The notes beneath the pieces were generated by a model, which saw only the letters and a program-made list of their open reading frames with translations, was not told the DNA's origin and did not search any database. 64,000 nucleotides of DNA from Morella rubra (lineage: Eukaryota; Streptophyta; Magnoliopsida; Fagales; Myricaceae), in assembly GCA_003952965.2 (NCBI GenBank), contig CM025855.1, forward strand, positions 12,680,483-12,744,482. Reading direction: 5' to 3'. Both the position numbers and the translations under genes were made by a program. Position 1 is the first letter of the stretch, and the number at the start of each line of letters is the position of its first letter. Shown one piece after another: positions 33,806 through 46,178 of the stretch.

Positions 33806-35282
33806 ATGCCGAAGCTTTACCGTGATTTAGCGTCGGATTTAATATCCGACATCCTATACCAACTTCCGGTCAAGACTCTTCTACGGTTCAGGTGCGTCTC
33901 GAAACGTTGGTGCTCCCAAATAGACGGTCCAGATTTCGTCAAACGTCACCTCAGCCACTCGCTCGCTACCAAGTCCAATCTCAGCCTCATCCTCAAGGAC
34001 TGGTACCTCTACTCCGCCGACTTCGATTCGCTTACCACCGCCACGGAACTTATTCCCCCATTGAAAGTGATCTGGGGTATAAGTGAATTTTTCGGCTCTT
34101 GCGATGGCTTGGTTGCTCTGTGTAATTCTGAGGAAGATATGGCTCTGTGGAACCCATCAACTAGGAAATATCAGAGATTGCCCGTAATGCCGGTTGAGAA
34201 GCCTTCAGGTGATATTAAACCTCGTCGTTTTCCGTTTCATGGATTTGGGCGCGACCTCATTAATGATGATTACAAGGTGGTGAGGATGGTGCAATTTGTT
34301 TCGCAAGATGCTGATGACGGGTTTTTCTCTTCTGATGTTAAGGTTTATAGCTTAAAGAGTAACTCATGGAGAGCGGTCAAGGACCTCCCTTATTATCTTT
34401 CTTTGATGTTTCGGCTTGATTATCTTCTTTTCTATAGGAGAGGGAATGGCGTTTTTGCTAGTGGTGCTCTGCACTGGGTGGTGCCTCGAGGGTTTGGATG
34501 GCCCTGTTTGATCGTTGCTTTTGATCTTGCGGTTGAGGAGTTTCGGTTAGTAACGCTACCTGATCGTGTCGATGACGGTTTTGAATTGGATCTTGGGGTC
34601 TTCGAAGGGTGCCTATGCATGATTTGCAATTACGATAACGCCTACGTTGATGTGTGGGTGATGAAGGAGTATGGGTCGAAGGAGTCTTGGTCTAAATTGT
34701 TTAATATTTCGCAGTTCAGTTTGAATAGGTCTTTCGGACAGGTGACGCCTCTAGTTTATTCTCAGAGCCGGGACAAGGTTCTTTTGGAAGTGGACAAGAA
34801 GAAGCTCCTTTGGTATGATTTTAGGAGGAGGAGATCCAACAGAGTGAGGATTGAGGGGGCTCCGAGTTCATTCAGCACCGATATTTTGGTGGGAAGCCTT
34901 GTTCCTTTAAGCGGTGGTGGAATGGATAGGATGGCGCAACAACCAGAAGAGGAAAAGAAGAAAAGCAATCGAAAGCAGAGGTAATAGAGATAAGCCGTCT
35001 ATTTTTTTGTGTCTGTTCAAGCTTATTTTCCGACTTGGTTTACTAACCTTTGTCTGTCTTAAATGTCTGCATATGTAGATCAATACTTTTGTTAGCTGTT
35101 GATCCTTAGTTTCTCTGGTTCTCTTAAGGGTACAAGTTGGTTTAATGTGGTTCCTAAGTTAACTTCTGGGGCCAGTCTAGTTCTTTTCTTTTTTCTTTCT
35201 GGTTTGACTTACTACGTCAATATGTTGGTCATTGTTTTGCAGGGATGATTTCCTATCAAAAGGATTTAAATTGATTTTATAA
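33806..35282 (+). CDS. CPR1: CPR1/CPR30-like F-box protein
   Basis: F-box subunit of an SCF ubiquitin ligase. Arabidopsis CPR1 (CPR30) limits immune receptor levels, and this protein has the same plan. Residues about 8-50 are the F-box (DLISDILYQLPVKTLLRFRC). A CPR1-type beta-propeller (FBA) region follows, with FGSCDGLVAL, LWNPSTRKYQRLP, DDYKVVRMVQF, VKVYSLKSNSWRAV, ALHWVVPR and DVWVMKEYGSKESW. If unspliced, the frame stops at 34984. I prefer splicing from 34980 (CAGAG|GTAATA) to 35243 (TTTTGCAG|GGATGA), which replaces the stop by a short exon encoding RDDFLSKGFKLIL. From general knowledge, CPR1-like proteins of many plants end this way. The product is then 404 residues. It is single-copy in the window and undamaged. 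Confidence 0.9.
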
Positions 35283-35640
35283 GAAAATCAGAAGGATACA
35301 CAATAGAAACAAAGCGAAAAGGTAATATATTCCACAACTATAGATTTGTGTGTGACTACGTCAATATATTGGTCACTGTGATCCTGTTGAAATAAAAGAT
35401 GTGTGCGAGTACTATTAACTTCTTATTGATTCAAATACAAAATTTAATAGAAGTTCATTAATGCATGACAACTTGGAACATTTGGTTCCCTATTTCCGCC
35501 AGCTTTTATCAAGGAATTTTAGCATGATTTTTAACCGAAGAACAAAAAACACCGTCCAAATGCAAAAAGCGAGGACATTCATATAAGTTGTTGTCTAATT
35601 TCCACGTACTCAACATGGGAGGAGTTCAAGGGCAGCATTG
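35283..35640. other. F-box gene 3' flank
   Basis: Probably holds the 3' UTR of the F-box gene. No other gene is seen before the Copia-type sequence that begins near 35640. Confidence 0.4.
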
Positions 35641-36408
35641 TGTTGGTGCATTTTAATATTTTATTAATTATTCATTATATTAGGTTCTTGCACCTAATTT
35701 GGGACATGAATTGTTCTGGGAGATGAACATGATGGGAAGATGTCTCGGTGGGAAGATGAATGGTTAAGGTATTTGTTGCGTCCTTGTAACTATTAATAAA
35801 TTGGTTCTTTTATCTCAAGGTCCTTAGAGCCCTATACATAATCTCTCTTCACCGTTTGCTATACACAATAGTAAACACATCAATTTCATTCACTTGAGAG
35901 AGAACTTGGTAAAGAAAGCTGTTCTTGTGGTGGAATCTTGGGCTCATCCTCTTCTGCAGAGTAAGATTTGAGCTATATGACGAGCAGTTGGGCTGTTGTA
36001 TCCTAGAGAAGACAAGTCATAGAGAAAATCTGCTGCATCAGTTTCTGGATTTTGCCAATTGCAAAGGGTTTGAATCTCCTTAAAGAGAGAGAGATTTCCG
36101 TACTTTAGTCTGAAGATGTTTCGCGTTCTAGTTTTCTTTTTAAAATTTGTAACTACCTTGGAGATGGAGGAGATTCAATGGGCTCAGCCTATATGACGAG
36201 CAGTTGGGCTGTTGTAGAGAAGACAAGTCATAGAGAAAATCTGCTGCATCAGATTTTGCCAATTGCAAAGGGTTTGAATCTCCTTAAAGAGAGAGAGATT
36301 TCCGTACTTTAGTCTGAAGATGTTTCGCGCTAGTTTTCTTTTTATTGTAATTTGTCAACTACCTCTAACAATTTTAAGGAGATTCAATGGAGCCAATACC
36401 AGAAAAAT
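35640..36408 (+). mobile_element. Copia LTR/leader remnant and start of gag
   Basis: The stretch from about 35640 (TGTTGGTGCATTTTAATATT) looks like the LTR and leader of a plus-strand Copia element. It leads into an ATG at 36387 that begins gag (MEPIPEK), where the Gypsy element at 36409 interrupts it. The leader contains a direct repeat: about 35975-36155 and 36189-36364 share CTATATGACGAGCAGTTGGG and TTTCCGTACTTTAGTCTGAA. The second copy lacks three short pieces. Confidence 0.5.
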
Positions 36409-36905
36409 TGTAATGTAACTAGATGTGGAGGGATAGAATGGGAAATGGGTTGTTTGGAAGATGAGAAAATGGTAGGAAACCTGTATTAGCCCTATTTGAG
36501 ATAGAGCAAACTTTCCTTGATAACTTTTTATTGTGGAGATATTCGATAAGTTCTACACAAGTGCTTATTTGACTAAATACCCCTATGGGCTAAGCCCTTA
36601 CAAAATCAAAAGAACAACAAGGCCCAACAAATTGAGCTTTAAAGGAAAAAGACAGAACACCAATGCATGAAGTATGATAACTTGGCCTAAGACAACTTGG
36701 CCCAAGGCATAGTGGCCCAATCGTTTGCCATCCCAACCCTTCAGCCTCCTAAGTTGGTCAAAGACACAAAGACAATCTAAGTAACTCTAGAAGCTTCCAT
36801 GCCAGTCGCAACCTCCTCTAAGACTCCACCTTTGAACTCCCTCTTCTCAGCCTTAATCTCTAACACTTCCCTCAAATAGCCCTTGTTCAATCTGGGTTCA
36901 TGACA

Positions 36906-39900
36906 TCCCCTTCAGCATTAGAAAACCTTGCCCTCAAGGTGGGGGGTACTAGTCTCGCAGCTGCCAAAATGGAATCCAGGTTGCCTCCTCGGGTGCGGTT
37001 CCCTTCTAATGGACCAAAGCTTCGATCCGTGGCCGATTCCCCCGCTAGCGCACCCTATGCTCTAAAGTCAGTTCCGGTTTGGGCTGTGGGGCTCTTTTGT
37101 TGTCCACAGGTGGTAAAGTGGGTAATGGGGTTACCTGCACACCAAGCTTTTTCTTCGAGCACGATACATGGAAAACTGGATGGATCTTTGCTTCTGGTGG
37201 AAGATCCAGGTGGTAGGCCACCTCGCCAATCCGTCGAGTTACTTGGAAGGGGCCAAAGTAGCGAGGGGAAAGCTTGAGGCTTTTTTGAAATGCTAGAGTT
37301 TGCTAGCGGTATGGTTGCAACCTCAGGTATACCCAATCACCCACTGAAAAATGTCTCTCAGTGTGTCGTTTATCATATTGACTCTTTGCCCTCTCTTGTG
37401 CAACTTGTAAGTTGTGTTTGAGAAGTTCTAGAATTTGGTCTCTTGTTTTTGACACTGTTCCCACGGCTACATTTTGAGTTGTTTGTGACACATGCATTCA
37501 CTTTAGGGGGAGGGTAGTCGTATAATGCCTCAAAAGAGGTTAGCTTGGTAGACATGTGATAGGTTGTGTTGTACCACCACTTTGCTAGTGATAACCAATC
37601 TGCCCAATACTTTGGTTTTTCCCCACAGTAGCACCTTAGGTAAATGCCTCATGCATTTGTTTACAATGTTTTGTTTGGCCATCACTTTGCGGGTGGTTTG
37701 CTAAATTGTGAGCCAAAGTTGTGCCTTGGAGCCTGAAAAGCTCTTGCCAAAAATTGCTCAGGAAGACGGGGTCTTGGTTAGAAATGATACTGATTGACAT
37801 GCCATGTAGTTTAAAAACATAGTTGAAGAACAATTGGGCTATGGTATGAGTTGTATAGGGATGTGCCGTCCCTATGAAGTGTATATTTTGTAAATCTGTC
37901 TACCACTACAAAAACCACAGATTTACCCCTAGATATAAGAAGCCCCTCAATAAAGTTCATAGATATGTCAGACCAACCTTGTTGTGGAATTGGAAGACGT
38001 TGCAACAATCCTCCAGGGATTAGATTCTCAATTTTATTTCTTTTGACATATATCACATTCCTTCGCATGAGTGCGAATATCCTTCTTCATACCAGGCTAG
38101 TAAAAATTTGCCTTAGCTCTCTATAGGGTTTTGTGATACCCGATGTGCCTTACAGAGGGACTGTTATGGATGTGTTGTACAATTTGATCCTTAAACCTTG
38201 CTGACTTACCCAAGTAAAGCCGAGCCTTCCTCAACAGTAAGCCTTCCCTCATTGAAAAATGAGAATTTGAAATTGCCCCAGCCTGCACCTTAGAAAATAA
38301 TTCCAACATTTTAGGGTCAGCTGAGTAGCTAGCCTTTAAATCTTTCAGCCAGGTTAAATTAGGGAATGAGATGATTGATAGAGTAGGGCCACTATCAACT
38401 TCGTCTCTACAGGATAGGGCATCAACAGCCCTGTTCTCCTTCCCTTTTTATACTCAATACATAAATCATAATCCAGTAATTTTGTCAACCACTTCTGCTG
38501 CTACAGATTGCCCATCTTTTTTTCTAATAAGAATTTTAGACTTTGCTGGTTTGTTCTAATCACAAAAGTGTGAGTCTAGAAAACAATTCAAGAGGGGGGT
38601 GAATTGATTTTTAATAAAAATTAAAACTTTTTTTGATAATAATTCAAGCAAATAATTAATAATAAGCAAAGCACCACAAATACAAATATAAAGTAAATTA
38701 ATGAGAGTAAGGGTTGAAGAGATGACAATGGTATTTTAGGTGGTTAGACCAACACTTATCTACTTTCACACTCAAGGCTATTAACTTCTTTGGACTTTCT
38801 TCACTATTCTTCAAATAGCAAATACACCTTAACTTCATGGGTGTTAAGGTAACCTTTACAAAGCATTTTACGAGCTCACGCTTCAACTCTCTTCACAAAT
38901 CCCTATAACCCAAGGGATTTCTTTACCCTCACGAGTAAGACCAAGTGTTTCCCAACACTCAAGTGTTTTACAAAAGATGGGTACAAGGGAATAATAAAGA
39001 AAACCTCTCTAAGCCAAATAAGCAAGTGTGATTTGAGTAGGAAAGCTTTTGTCTTGGCAGGTGTGAGCACTAGCTTTCTTGGGAGGTGAGTTCTTCTCTC
39101 TTCTTTAAAGCTCTTTCTCTCTCTAAGAAGCTAGGTCATAAATGATGTGTAAGTTCTTGTCTTGATTTCTCCATCTTGTTTTATTTATAGTCCTCTTGTC
39201 TTCAAAGATCTTCAAAACCCTTAATTGTACAATTGAAGGGGTACCCAAGTCTTTTTGAAGCTTTTAAATGAGTTAGTAATGTTTTAGGAATTTATGCAAA
39301 ATTTTAACATGTGTTGACACATAGTCAGCATGTGTCGACACTACAAAGTTGGTCTGGAAATGTGCTCTTAGGTGCTAGTGTAATGTTTCGACACCACGAA
39401 ACAAGCTCTCGGGTGTTAGTGCGATGTGTCGAAACCATCTATCAATGTGTCAACACCTCAAAAACTGCTCTTAGGTGTCAGTGCAATGTGTCGACACCTT
39501 TAAAACTACTCTTGGGTATTAGTGCAACGTGTCTGACACCATTCTTCTATGTGTCAATACCATCAATGCTGGAGAGGATTTTTAGCAACTCGAAAGTGTC
39601 ATTTCTACTCCAAATCGTCTACGAACACCTACAATAATCAAAGTGACATTTTAAGATTGTGCATTGGTGTTTAAACATGCTTATGACTATTTGAGAGAGA
39701 GATAACTATGATCTTTTGAAACATTTTTTAGAAATAGTGGATTGACAAAATAAAATATAAAAGTTTTCAAAGCACTTTGAAATTTTTGTTATCATCAAAA
39801 TAAAAAAAGGATTGTTTAAGAAACAACCTTGGGCTAAAAAAAGGTCTGCCCAACCAAGTAGGGTTGCCACTTTTGCACTGCACACACCAAAGCATATAAC

Positions 39901-42599
39901 TCCTTCTCATAAGTGGATAGTTGTAGAAGTCTACCCCTCAAGGATTGACTAGAATAGGCTATTGGTCTATTGGTTTGCATTAACACATCCCCAACACCCA
40001 CTCCACTTGCATCACATTCAATAGTAAATTGTTTTGAAAAATTCGGTAGAGCTAGAACAGGGGGTAGTAGCAACCTTTTTTAACTGCCGAAAAGCCACTG
40101 TGGTTGCCTTTAACCGTCTGAAATAATTCTTCTTTAATAGCTGCATGAGAGGTGCTGCAATTTGCCCATATCCTCTTATAAATTTACGATAGTGCCCCGT
40201 GAGACTTAAGAATTCCCCTTAAGGCCTTGATGGTTTTCGGCAAGGGCCATTTCAACATGGCTTTAATTTTACTCGGGTCAGCTTTAACCCCTTCAGCTGA
40301 AATCAAATGTCATAGGTAATCAATCTCATCATACCTGAACCTACATTTGGAAAGCTTGGCAAGTAGCTGATGCTTCTGAAGTGTCTCCAACACTACCCTA
40401 AGATGCTGTACATGCACCTCCAACCCTTTACTATACACTAATATGTCATAAAAAAACACCAGCATGAATTTCCTCAAACAACCCGTAAAAATATCATTCA
40501 CCTGCCCCTGAAATTTTAATGGGACATTGGTTAGCCCAAAGGGCATAACCAAGAAGTCATAATGGCCTTCATGTGTTCGGAAGGCTGTTTTATGAATATC
40601 CTTCGGCTTAACCTAGATTTGATGGTAAACCCAACCTCAAATTGAGCTTAGAAAAAATCTTTGCTCCATATAGCTCATCCAACAACTCATCCACAATAAG
40701 AATTGGAAACTTATCCTTTACTGTCTCCATGTTGAGGGCCCGATAATTTATACACATCCTCCAACTTCCATCGGCTTGCCACACTAGCAAAACGGGAGAG
40801 GAGAGGGGAGATTTTCTTTGTCTAATTGCTCCTAACTCCAACAACTCTGGACAATTTTTTCAATCTCCCCTTTTTGGTAATAAGGGTAGCGATAGGGTCT
40901 TACATGGGTGGAGCTCCATCCTTTAGAACAATTTGGTGGTCATGACTTATAGGAGGAGGTAGTCCTCGAGGCTCACCAAACACTGCCTCAAACTCCTTGA
41001 GTAGCTTAGAAGTCTGGGCTGGTTCCTTGGAGGGCTTAAGTCCCTCGGTTGGTTGCATTAATTGAATAACCAACACTCTTTGCTCTATATCCAAAGAGAT
41101 GTGGAACCCTTTTGCTTCCTCCACTGTCCACTTTTAGGTATAAATCCCGAAGCTTCACCTCATTTCCTTCAAGTTCAAGTGCCATAGTAAGTTGGCCAAA
41201 GTCCCATAATATTGGTCCTAATTCCTTCAGCCAATAGACCCCCAAAATAACATCATAACCTCCTAGAGTTAAGGCATAAAAATATGTAGTGAAAGTATAT
41301 TCTTGCACCCTAAGAGCTACCTGATCACATTTTCAATCACAGATCATAGAATCCCCATTTGCAACCTTAGCCTTGATTGTCTTAGTATGCTGCAAAGGTA
41401 GGCTAGCTTTAGTTACTATGGCTGGATCTAGAAAGTTATGGGTATTACCCGTATCCACTAAAATCACCACTTCCTTGCTACTAATCCTCCCTACCATTCT
41501 CATGGTTTTCGGGTTAGGGGCTATTGTAATAGCATGCAGTGAAATTTCTGGGCTGTCCTCTTGGTTCTCCCCAAATGTAGGTTGCCCACAAATTTCATTT
41601 AACTCTTCCTCTTCTTCTTCTGATAGCCATTTCACTTCCTCCACCAATAAATACCTTCTTCCCTTTACATTGATGTTTCGAATGCCACTTCTCATCCCGG
41701 TTATAACACAGTCCTTTATCCCTTTGCTCTTTCATTTGTTCATGGGTAATCCTTTGTATGAGCAGTTTGGGTTTGGAGTAGGGTTTGGGATCCGGTGGTT
41801 TAGAGGGTGATACCCAAGGTGGGTTGTTGGTGCGGTTTGGATTAAAGAAAGGTTTGGGTTCTGTGTATCCTGTTCTTAAGCTTATTCTCACAGTTATAAT
41901 GTTTTCCTCCTGGGTTTTAGCCAATCCAAATGCAATATTCAATGTGCTAGGACTAAGTAGTTTCACTTGAAACTGGATTTCATCCTTCAGCCCACTAATG
42001 AAACAACTCAGTTTGTTATTCTCATTTAGACCTTTAACTCGATTAGAAATAGCTTCAAATTAAGTCTTGTATTCAAGCACAATACCTATTTGCCTCAACC
42101 AATGCATAACTTCCATAGGATTGTCACAAGTCCTAGGGCCAAACTTAGTAATCTAGGTTTTGGTAAAACTTTCCCAGCTAGTAAAGACCCTTGCCTCTTT
42201 CAAGTATTGGAACCACACTAGAGCTTTCCTTTCCATGTGAAAAGAGGTCAGAAATAACCTCTGTCCATTGGGTGTTTGGTAGTAGTTGTAAAATTGGGTT
42301 GCCTTTTAGATCCAAGAGGTTGGATTATCCCCATCAAACCAAGGGAATTCTAGCTTCAAAGGTTTGATCTGTGGACCTTCATTGGAGCCTGAAGCCCTTC
42401 CATCATACCCTGGCTGCTCTTGATCTCCATCAGATCTGGCTGCTGATTTATCATGCTGGGCGGAAATGTTCTTCAAGTTGTCTGTAATGTTCATCAATTG
42501 TTGGGTCATATTCTCAAGCAGCTATTGGTTGCATTCTTGTTGCTGTTGCAAATTGCTGAGTCCCTTCTCGATGGTAGCCAATCTTGTGTTTTTAGCCAT
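36906..42599 (-). pseudogene. Gypsy gag-pol polyprotein remains
   Basis: Read from 42599 downward. Gag starts at the ATG beside the primer site, with a stop after about 30 codons. A retropepsin follows with LVDTGNTHNFLD at about 41430-41460. The reverse transcriptase at about 40310-40850 has [10 protein letters not shown] and VMPFGLTN, and its active-site box reads FYDI instead of a YxDD form. The RNase H start (TIECDASGVGVGDVLMQ) is at about 40000-40030. After the inserted solo LTR come the integrase zinc and core regions ([13 protein letters not shown], 37811-38068; SNQDPVFLS and HPQSDGQT, 37636-37833) and a chromodomain-like tail near 37055-37336. There are many stops and frameshifts. The altered catalytic box alone would inactivate it. 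Confidence 0.9.
38569..39838 (-). mobile_element. Family-A solo LTR inside the Gypsy RNase H region
   Basis: Begins TGTGAGTCTAGAAAACAATT, the same terminus seen at 388 in the other orientation, and includes the GAGGGGGGTGAATTG block. It is bordered by AAAAG at 38564-38568 and 39839-39843. The far end lies in an A-rich run, so it is uncertain by a few bases. It separates the Gypsy RNase H (LVGQTF) from its continuation (VIRTNQQSLKFLL). Its middle (39300-39570) has an array of TGTCGACA-type palindromes where the other copies have GGTCGACC. Confidence 0.8.
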
Positions 42600-43214
42600 A
42601 ATGGATCAGTGCTCTGATACCAAATGTAATGTAATCAGATGTAGATGGGGGTGGAATGGGGAATGGGTTGTTTGGAAGATGAGAAAATGGTGGGAAACTT
42701 GTATTAGCTCTATTCGAGAGAGAGCAAACTCTCTCCTTAATAACTTTTTACTAATGAGATATTCGATAACTTCTACACAGGTGCTTCTCCGACTAAATAC
42801 TCCTATGGGTTGAGCCCTTACAGAATTAAAAGAACAGCAAGGCCTAACAGATTGAGCTTTAAAGGAAAAAGATAGAATACTAATCCATGAAGTAAGATAA
42901 CTCGGCCCAAGAACTCGACCCAATACAACTAGCCCACGCGGTGGCCTAATTGTTCGCCAGCCTAACCCTTCAGCCTCTTAAGTTGGTCAAAGACACAAAG
43001 ATAACCTAAGTAACTACAAGTAGCTCTCAAAGCTTCTACGCCATTCACAGCCTCCTCCAAGGCTCCACCTTTGAGCTCCCTCTTCTTACTTTCTGCTCCG
43101 GTCAATCAGAAAGAAAAAGAAGGAGACTCTTAGTCTCTCGTTTCAGGTTTGGCTTGACTCCCTAATCTCCAACACTTCCCTCAAGTAGCCTTGGTTCAAT
43201 TTGGGTTAATGACA

Positions 43215-43870
43215 ACATCTTGACAACGTTAGAGATCTCAACAAGCCCTTTCGCTTCAAGGGAGCCCATTTCAAGAGATAGAAAGGAGAATTACTTTGCT
43301 ATCTAAGTCTTCTCAATATCACATGTCTTTATGGTAAAAAATCCAAACAAGGTCCCCATCGACCGTTTGATGAAGAGGTTTGAGCCCACCAAGAAAAAGG
43401 TAGAAAAGTATCGTAAAGATGAGTATAATTGTTGGTGTTATCTTTTGAATTGCCTTGCGGATAATTTGTATGATTACTATAATGCTACTTACACCTTTGC
43501 AAAGAAACTATGGAAAGCTTTAGAAAACAAATATGAAACTGAAGAATTTGGTGCCAATAAATATGCAGCTAGTCGATTCTTTCGTTATCAAATAGTGGAT
43601 GGAAAATCTGTTGTGGGGCAAGCACAAGACTTTCAAATAATCATTCCAGAGGCTAAATTTGAAGGCATCAAGATTGAAGACAACATTATTGTGGTCGGAA
43701 TCATAGATAAACTACCACCATTGTGGAGATAATTCCAAAATTCTATGCGCCACAAGCTGGAGACATCCTTGGAGGCTTCAATCATTCGATCCACATAAAG
43801 AAAGAAACTTTAGGCCAAGATGCACTAATGACACAAGAAGTCAATTTAATTTTGGAAGCTAATAGGACGG
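43215..43870 (+). pseudogene. Copia gag fragment continuing from 36408
   Basis: Continuation of the Copia gag broken by the Gypsy insertion. It first reads LTTLEISTSP-like text, then after frame changes FKGAHFKR and, in the open stretch 43331-43732, [28 protein letters not shown] and [15 protein letters not shown]. It is split again near 43731, where the next frame continues QNSMRHKLETSLE. These are the UBN2-type gag motifs of plant Copia elements. The text fades out near 43870, where other repeat DNA begins. It is not translatable as one protein. Confidence 0.8.
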
Positions 43871-43989
43871 ATTTTCGTCAAAATCGTAAACGTGTGATTT
43901 TTAGGCAACTAGTAGGTTGGTTGTTTATCCTTGATTGTACATTTCAATTTTGGAGACATTCTATTTTTCGGAAGCTAGTAGGACGAATT

Positions 43990-45660
43990 ATGAACATTGT
44001 TGGATAATCGACGAAACTTAGCAACCAAGTCTTTGAAACTTAGTCATTAAGCTAGGTAAATTTGGCAGCCTTAGATGATGACACATAGCAAGGCTAATAA
44101 GTACGAGGAAGTAAGGATAGGAAGCAAGAGGAAGCAAGGCTAAACTTAGGGAGCTCGAAGTGTCGAGCACCGGGAGAATCGACCATGACTCGCCATGGCT
44201 ACCTAGGTGAATTTTGGCCATAGCCTTTCTATGCAGCTACTCTAGGTTGTTAAGTGTCGAAGGGAGGAGAAAATAGCCTCATGACTCACCTAAGCTAGCC
44301 TAGATAGTTCGGCCATATGTCGAAATGCAGCCGGCCATGTTTGCCTATAAATAAAGGTGAAATCCAACTATTGAAGAGTATACCTTTCAGTTACTATTTT
44401 ATTAGTTAAATCTTAGATCAATAGTGAAGTGAAGTTGGGAGAAAGAGGAGGAAAAAATCTAGAGAAGTTCGGCTACATTAGAGGTAAAGTCTAACTTGGT
44501 TATCTTTGATTTCGATTCAAAAGCTTTCAAAAGTTTTCAATAAGATTGGTGCGAATCTCGTGTTTTCAAAAGGATTCTTGAATCTATTGATGCCGTGTGG
44601 TATTCTTTGTGTTCTTCATGTTTTTCATGTTCTTGGTGTTATTGATGTTCTTGATGAAGAACAAGCTCGTGTTTTCAAAATGGTCTCGTTTTTAAAGTTC
44701 GATTCTTTGTTAAGGTGTTTTTCAAAACTTTGATCATTTCTTTGTAAAATTATTCATGAACTATGTTTTTCAAATTTTTGAAAATATTCTTTGAAAGTTC
44801 CTTGTGATTTTAAAACTCTATGTCATTTTGATTATGTCAAAATATTCATTATTTCTACATAGAGTTATTTGGGTGTTAAACTTGAAATCGAGGTGTTGTT
44901 TTTCTTCACAATATGTATGCTTTTCTGTTGAAAATGTCAATTGTTTTCTATCTTGAAAAATATGGTTTCCAAGGGAAGTTTCATGGTTAAGGTATGACAT
45001 ATTATGTAATGCGGGGTATTGACATGAGACATGCATACTTAACTCGTGACTTGAAGATGTGATAGTAATGTGCATAGGAGGATGTGGACCACATGTTGTG
45101 GCATCTTGGCAGTAGCTACGTCGTTCGTGGAAAGGTCCTAAATAAGGACGTATTTTACTTTGAGAGTAATGTCACATGATGTATGTTGATCTCTGGGAGT
45201 GATTCCGAAGGGTGGTGGTTGAAATTTTGAAAAGATCATCTTTATTTTGATTCTTTTCCTTGATGTCGTATTTTTGAATTGATAAATTGATTTCTATAAT
45301 GTCTTATTCATGCTATTTGCTACATGTTGTAGTAACCATTAGCTACTGAGTCATTTGGACTCACCGTTTGTTAAATTTATTTTAGCATAAGGACAAGATG
45401 TACATGGTGGAATTTACTAAGACTCTGTCTCACGAGGTCTTAATTCTAAAGTTGGTTGTAAGGGCCTGGGTTACTGACAACCTAGACATCATAATAGAGA
45501 GTGTCCATAAGCAGATACGGCAGGGGTCTCCTGACTTTGTCATTGTCAGCGATACTGAGGAAGAGGAGTAGGATACTGTAAGTTTCAAGATCTGAGTAGT
45601 TTGTAAATATGCTCAACAACCACAACGCTGTTCTACCAATGAAACAAGAAAATGAAATGA
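43990..45660 (+). mobile_element. Gypsy-type LTR-like repeat, copy 1
   Basis: Parallel to the copy at 47770-51046. It has a TATA box (CCTATAAATAAAG, 44344), a GAGGTAAAGT block, GAAGAACAAGCTCGT (44655), GACATGAGACATGCATACTTAA (45020), GAGTCATTTGGACTCA (45348), and the small ORF at 45398-45571. The ends are not resolved. The look is that of long LTRs of Del/Tekay-like Gypsy elements. No polyprotein is attached. Confidence 0.55.
45398..45571 (+). CDS. Small conserved ORF in LTR-like repeat (57 aa), copy 1
   Basis: 57 codons from ATG at 45398 to TAG. The product shares an EFTKT block, a VT..LD block and an acidic C-terminus (VIVSDTEEEE) with the 64-residue ORF at the same place in the second repeat copy (50617-50811), although the DNA between has diverged. 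I recognise no known domain. It may be a short peptide or the end of a spliced product carried by the LTR. Retention of frame in two diverged copies is the only evidence that it is coding. Confidence 0.4.
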   Translation: MYMVEFTKTLSHEVLILKLVVRAWVTDNLDIIIESVHKQIRQGSPDFVIVSDTEEEE

Positions 45661-45661
45661 C

Positions 45662-46178
45662 ACTCAAAGAGATAGTGGGATTCAGGCAGGACCAATTCGG
45701 TGATATTTAGATTGTGGAATACTTCATCTCTATCTCAAACAATGAAGTAGTAAATAAAATAACAGTATCTAAAACTCAGTCAACGCAAACACCATAAACA
45801 CTATGAACTTCTAGAACTGGTCTATAAAAGACCTCAAACCATAGAGAGAGAAATAAAACGTTAGGTACAGAGTCAAAACCCCAGATGGGGTTTATAAAGG
45901 CGTAAACACACTTCGGAGTCAAACCCCCAAAAATATGTCACAGAAAGATACAGAGGCTTAAGCAGATTAAATAATATGGAGGTTCAAACACTAACCCCAA
46001 GTAAACAAACGAGAAATTACAAACAAAAAGGAATCATAATAAAAAAAGTGAAAACTTATTGGAAAGAAAGTAATTATCGTCGGGAGGAAAACTCACCCAC
46101 CTGCTAAACTTCAAGAACAGCGTTGAAATCACTCCCCATTTCCTGCGATGTTAAAGGCTAACCTCCAAAAGCACTACC
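45662..46178. other. No recognisable gene
   Basis: Lies between LTR-like copy 1 and the truncated CACTA end. Possibly a further LTR fragment in reverse orientation, or part of the CACTA; no motif allows a decision. Confidence 0.3.

Larger units (their letters stand above)
36409..43214 (-). mobile_element. Degenerate Gypsy retrotransposon with both LTRs
   Basis: The LTRs are 36409-36905 and 42625-43214, sharing TGTAATGTAA at one end and TTCATGACA/TTAATGACA at the other. The right LTR carries an extra ~80 bp. Next to the right LTR, TGCTCTGATACCA (42610-42622) is the complement of the Met-tRNA primer site TGGTATCAGAGCA. Next to the left LTR, the complement of AAGGGGA forms the polypurine tract. 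The element therefore reads on minus. It inserted after the seventh codon of a Copia gag. The target duplication is eroded: AAAAT on one side, (A)ACAT on the other. Internal coding is heavily broken and is further split by a solo LTR at 38569-39838. Confidence 0.88.
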
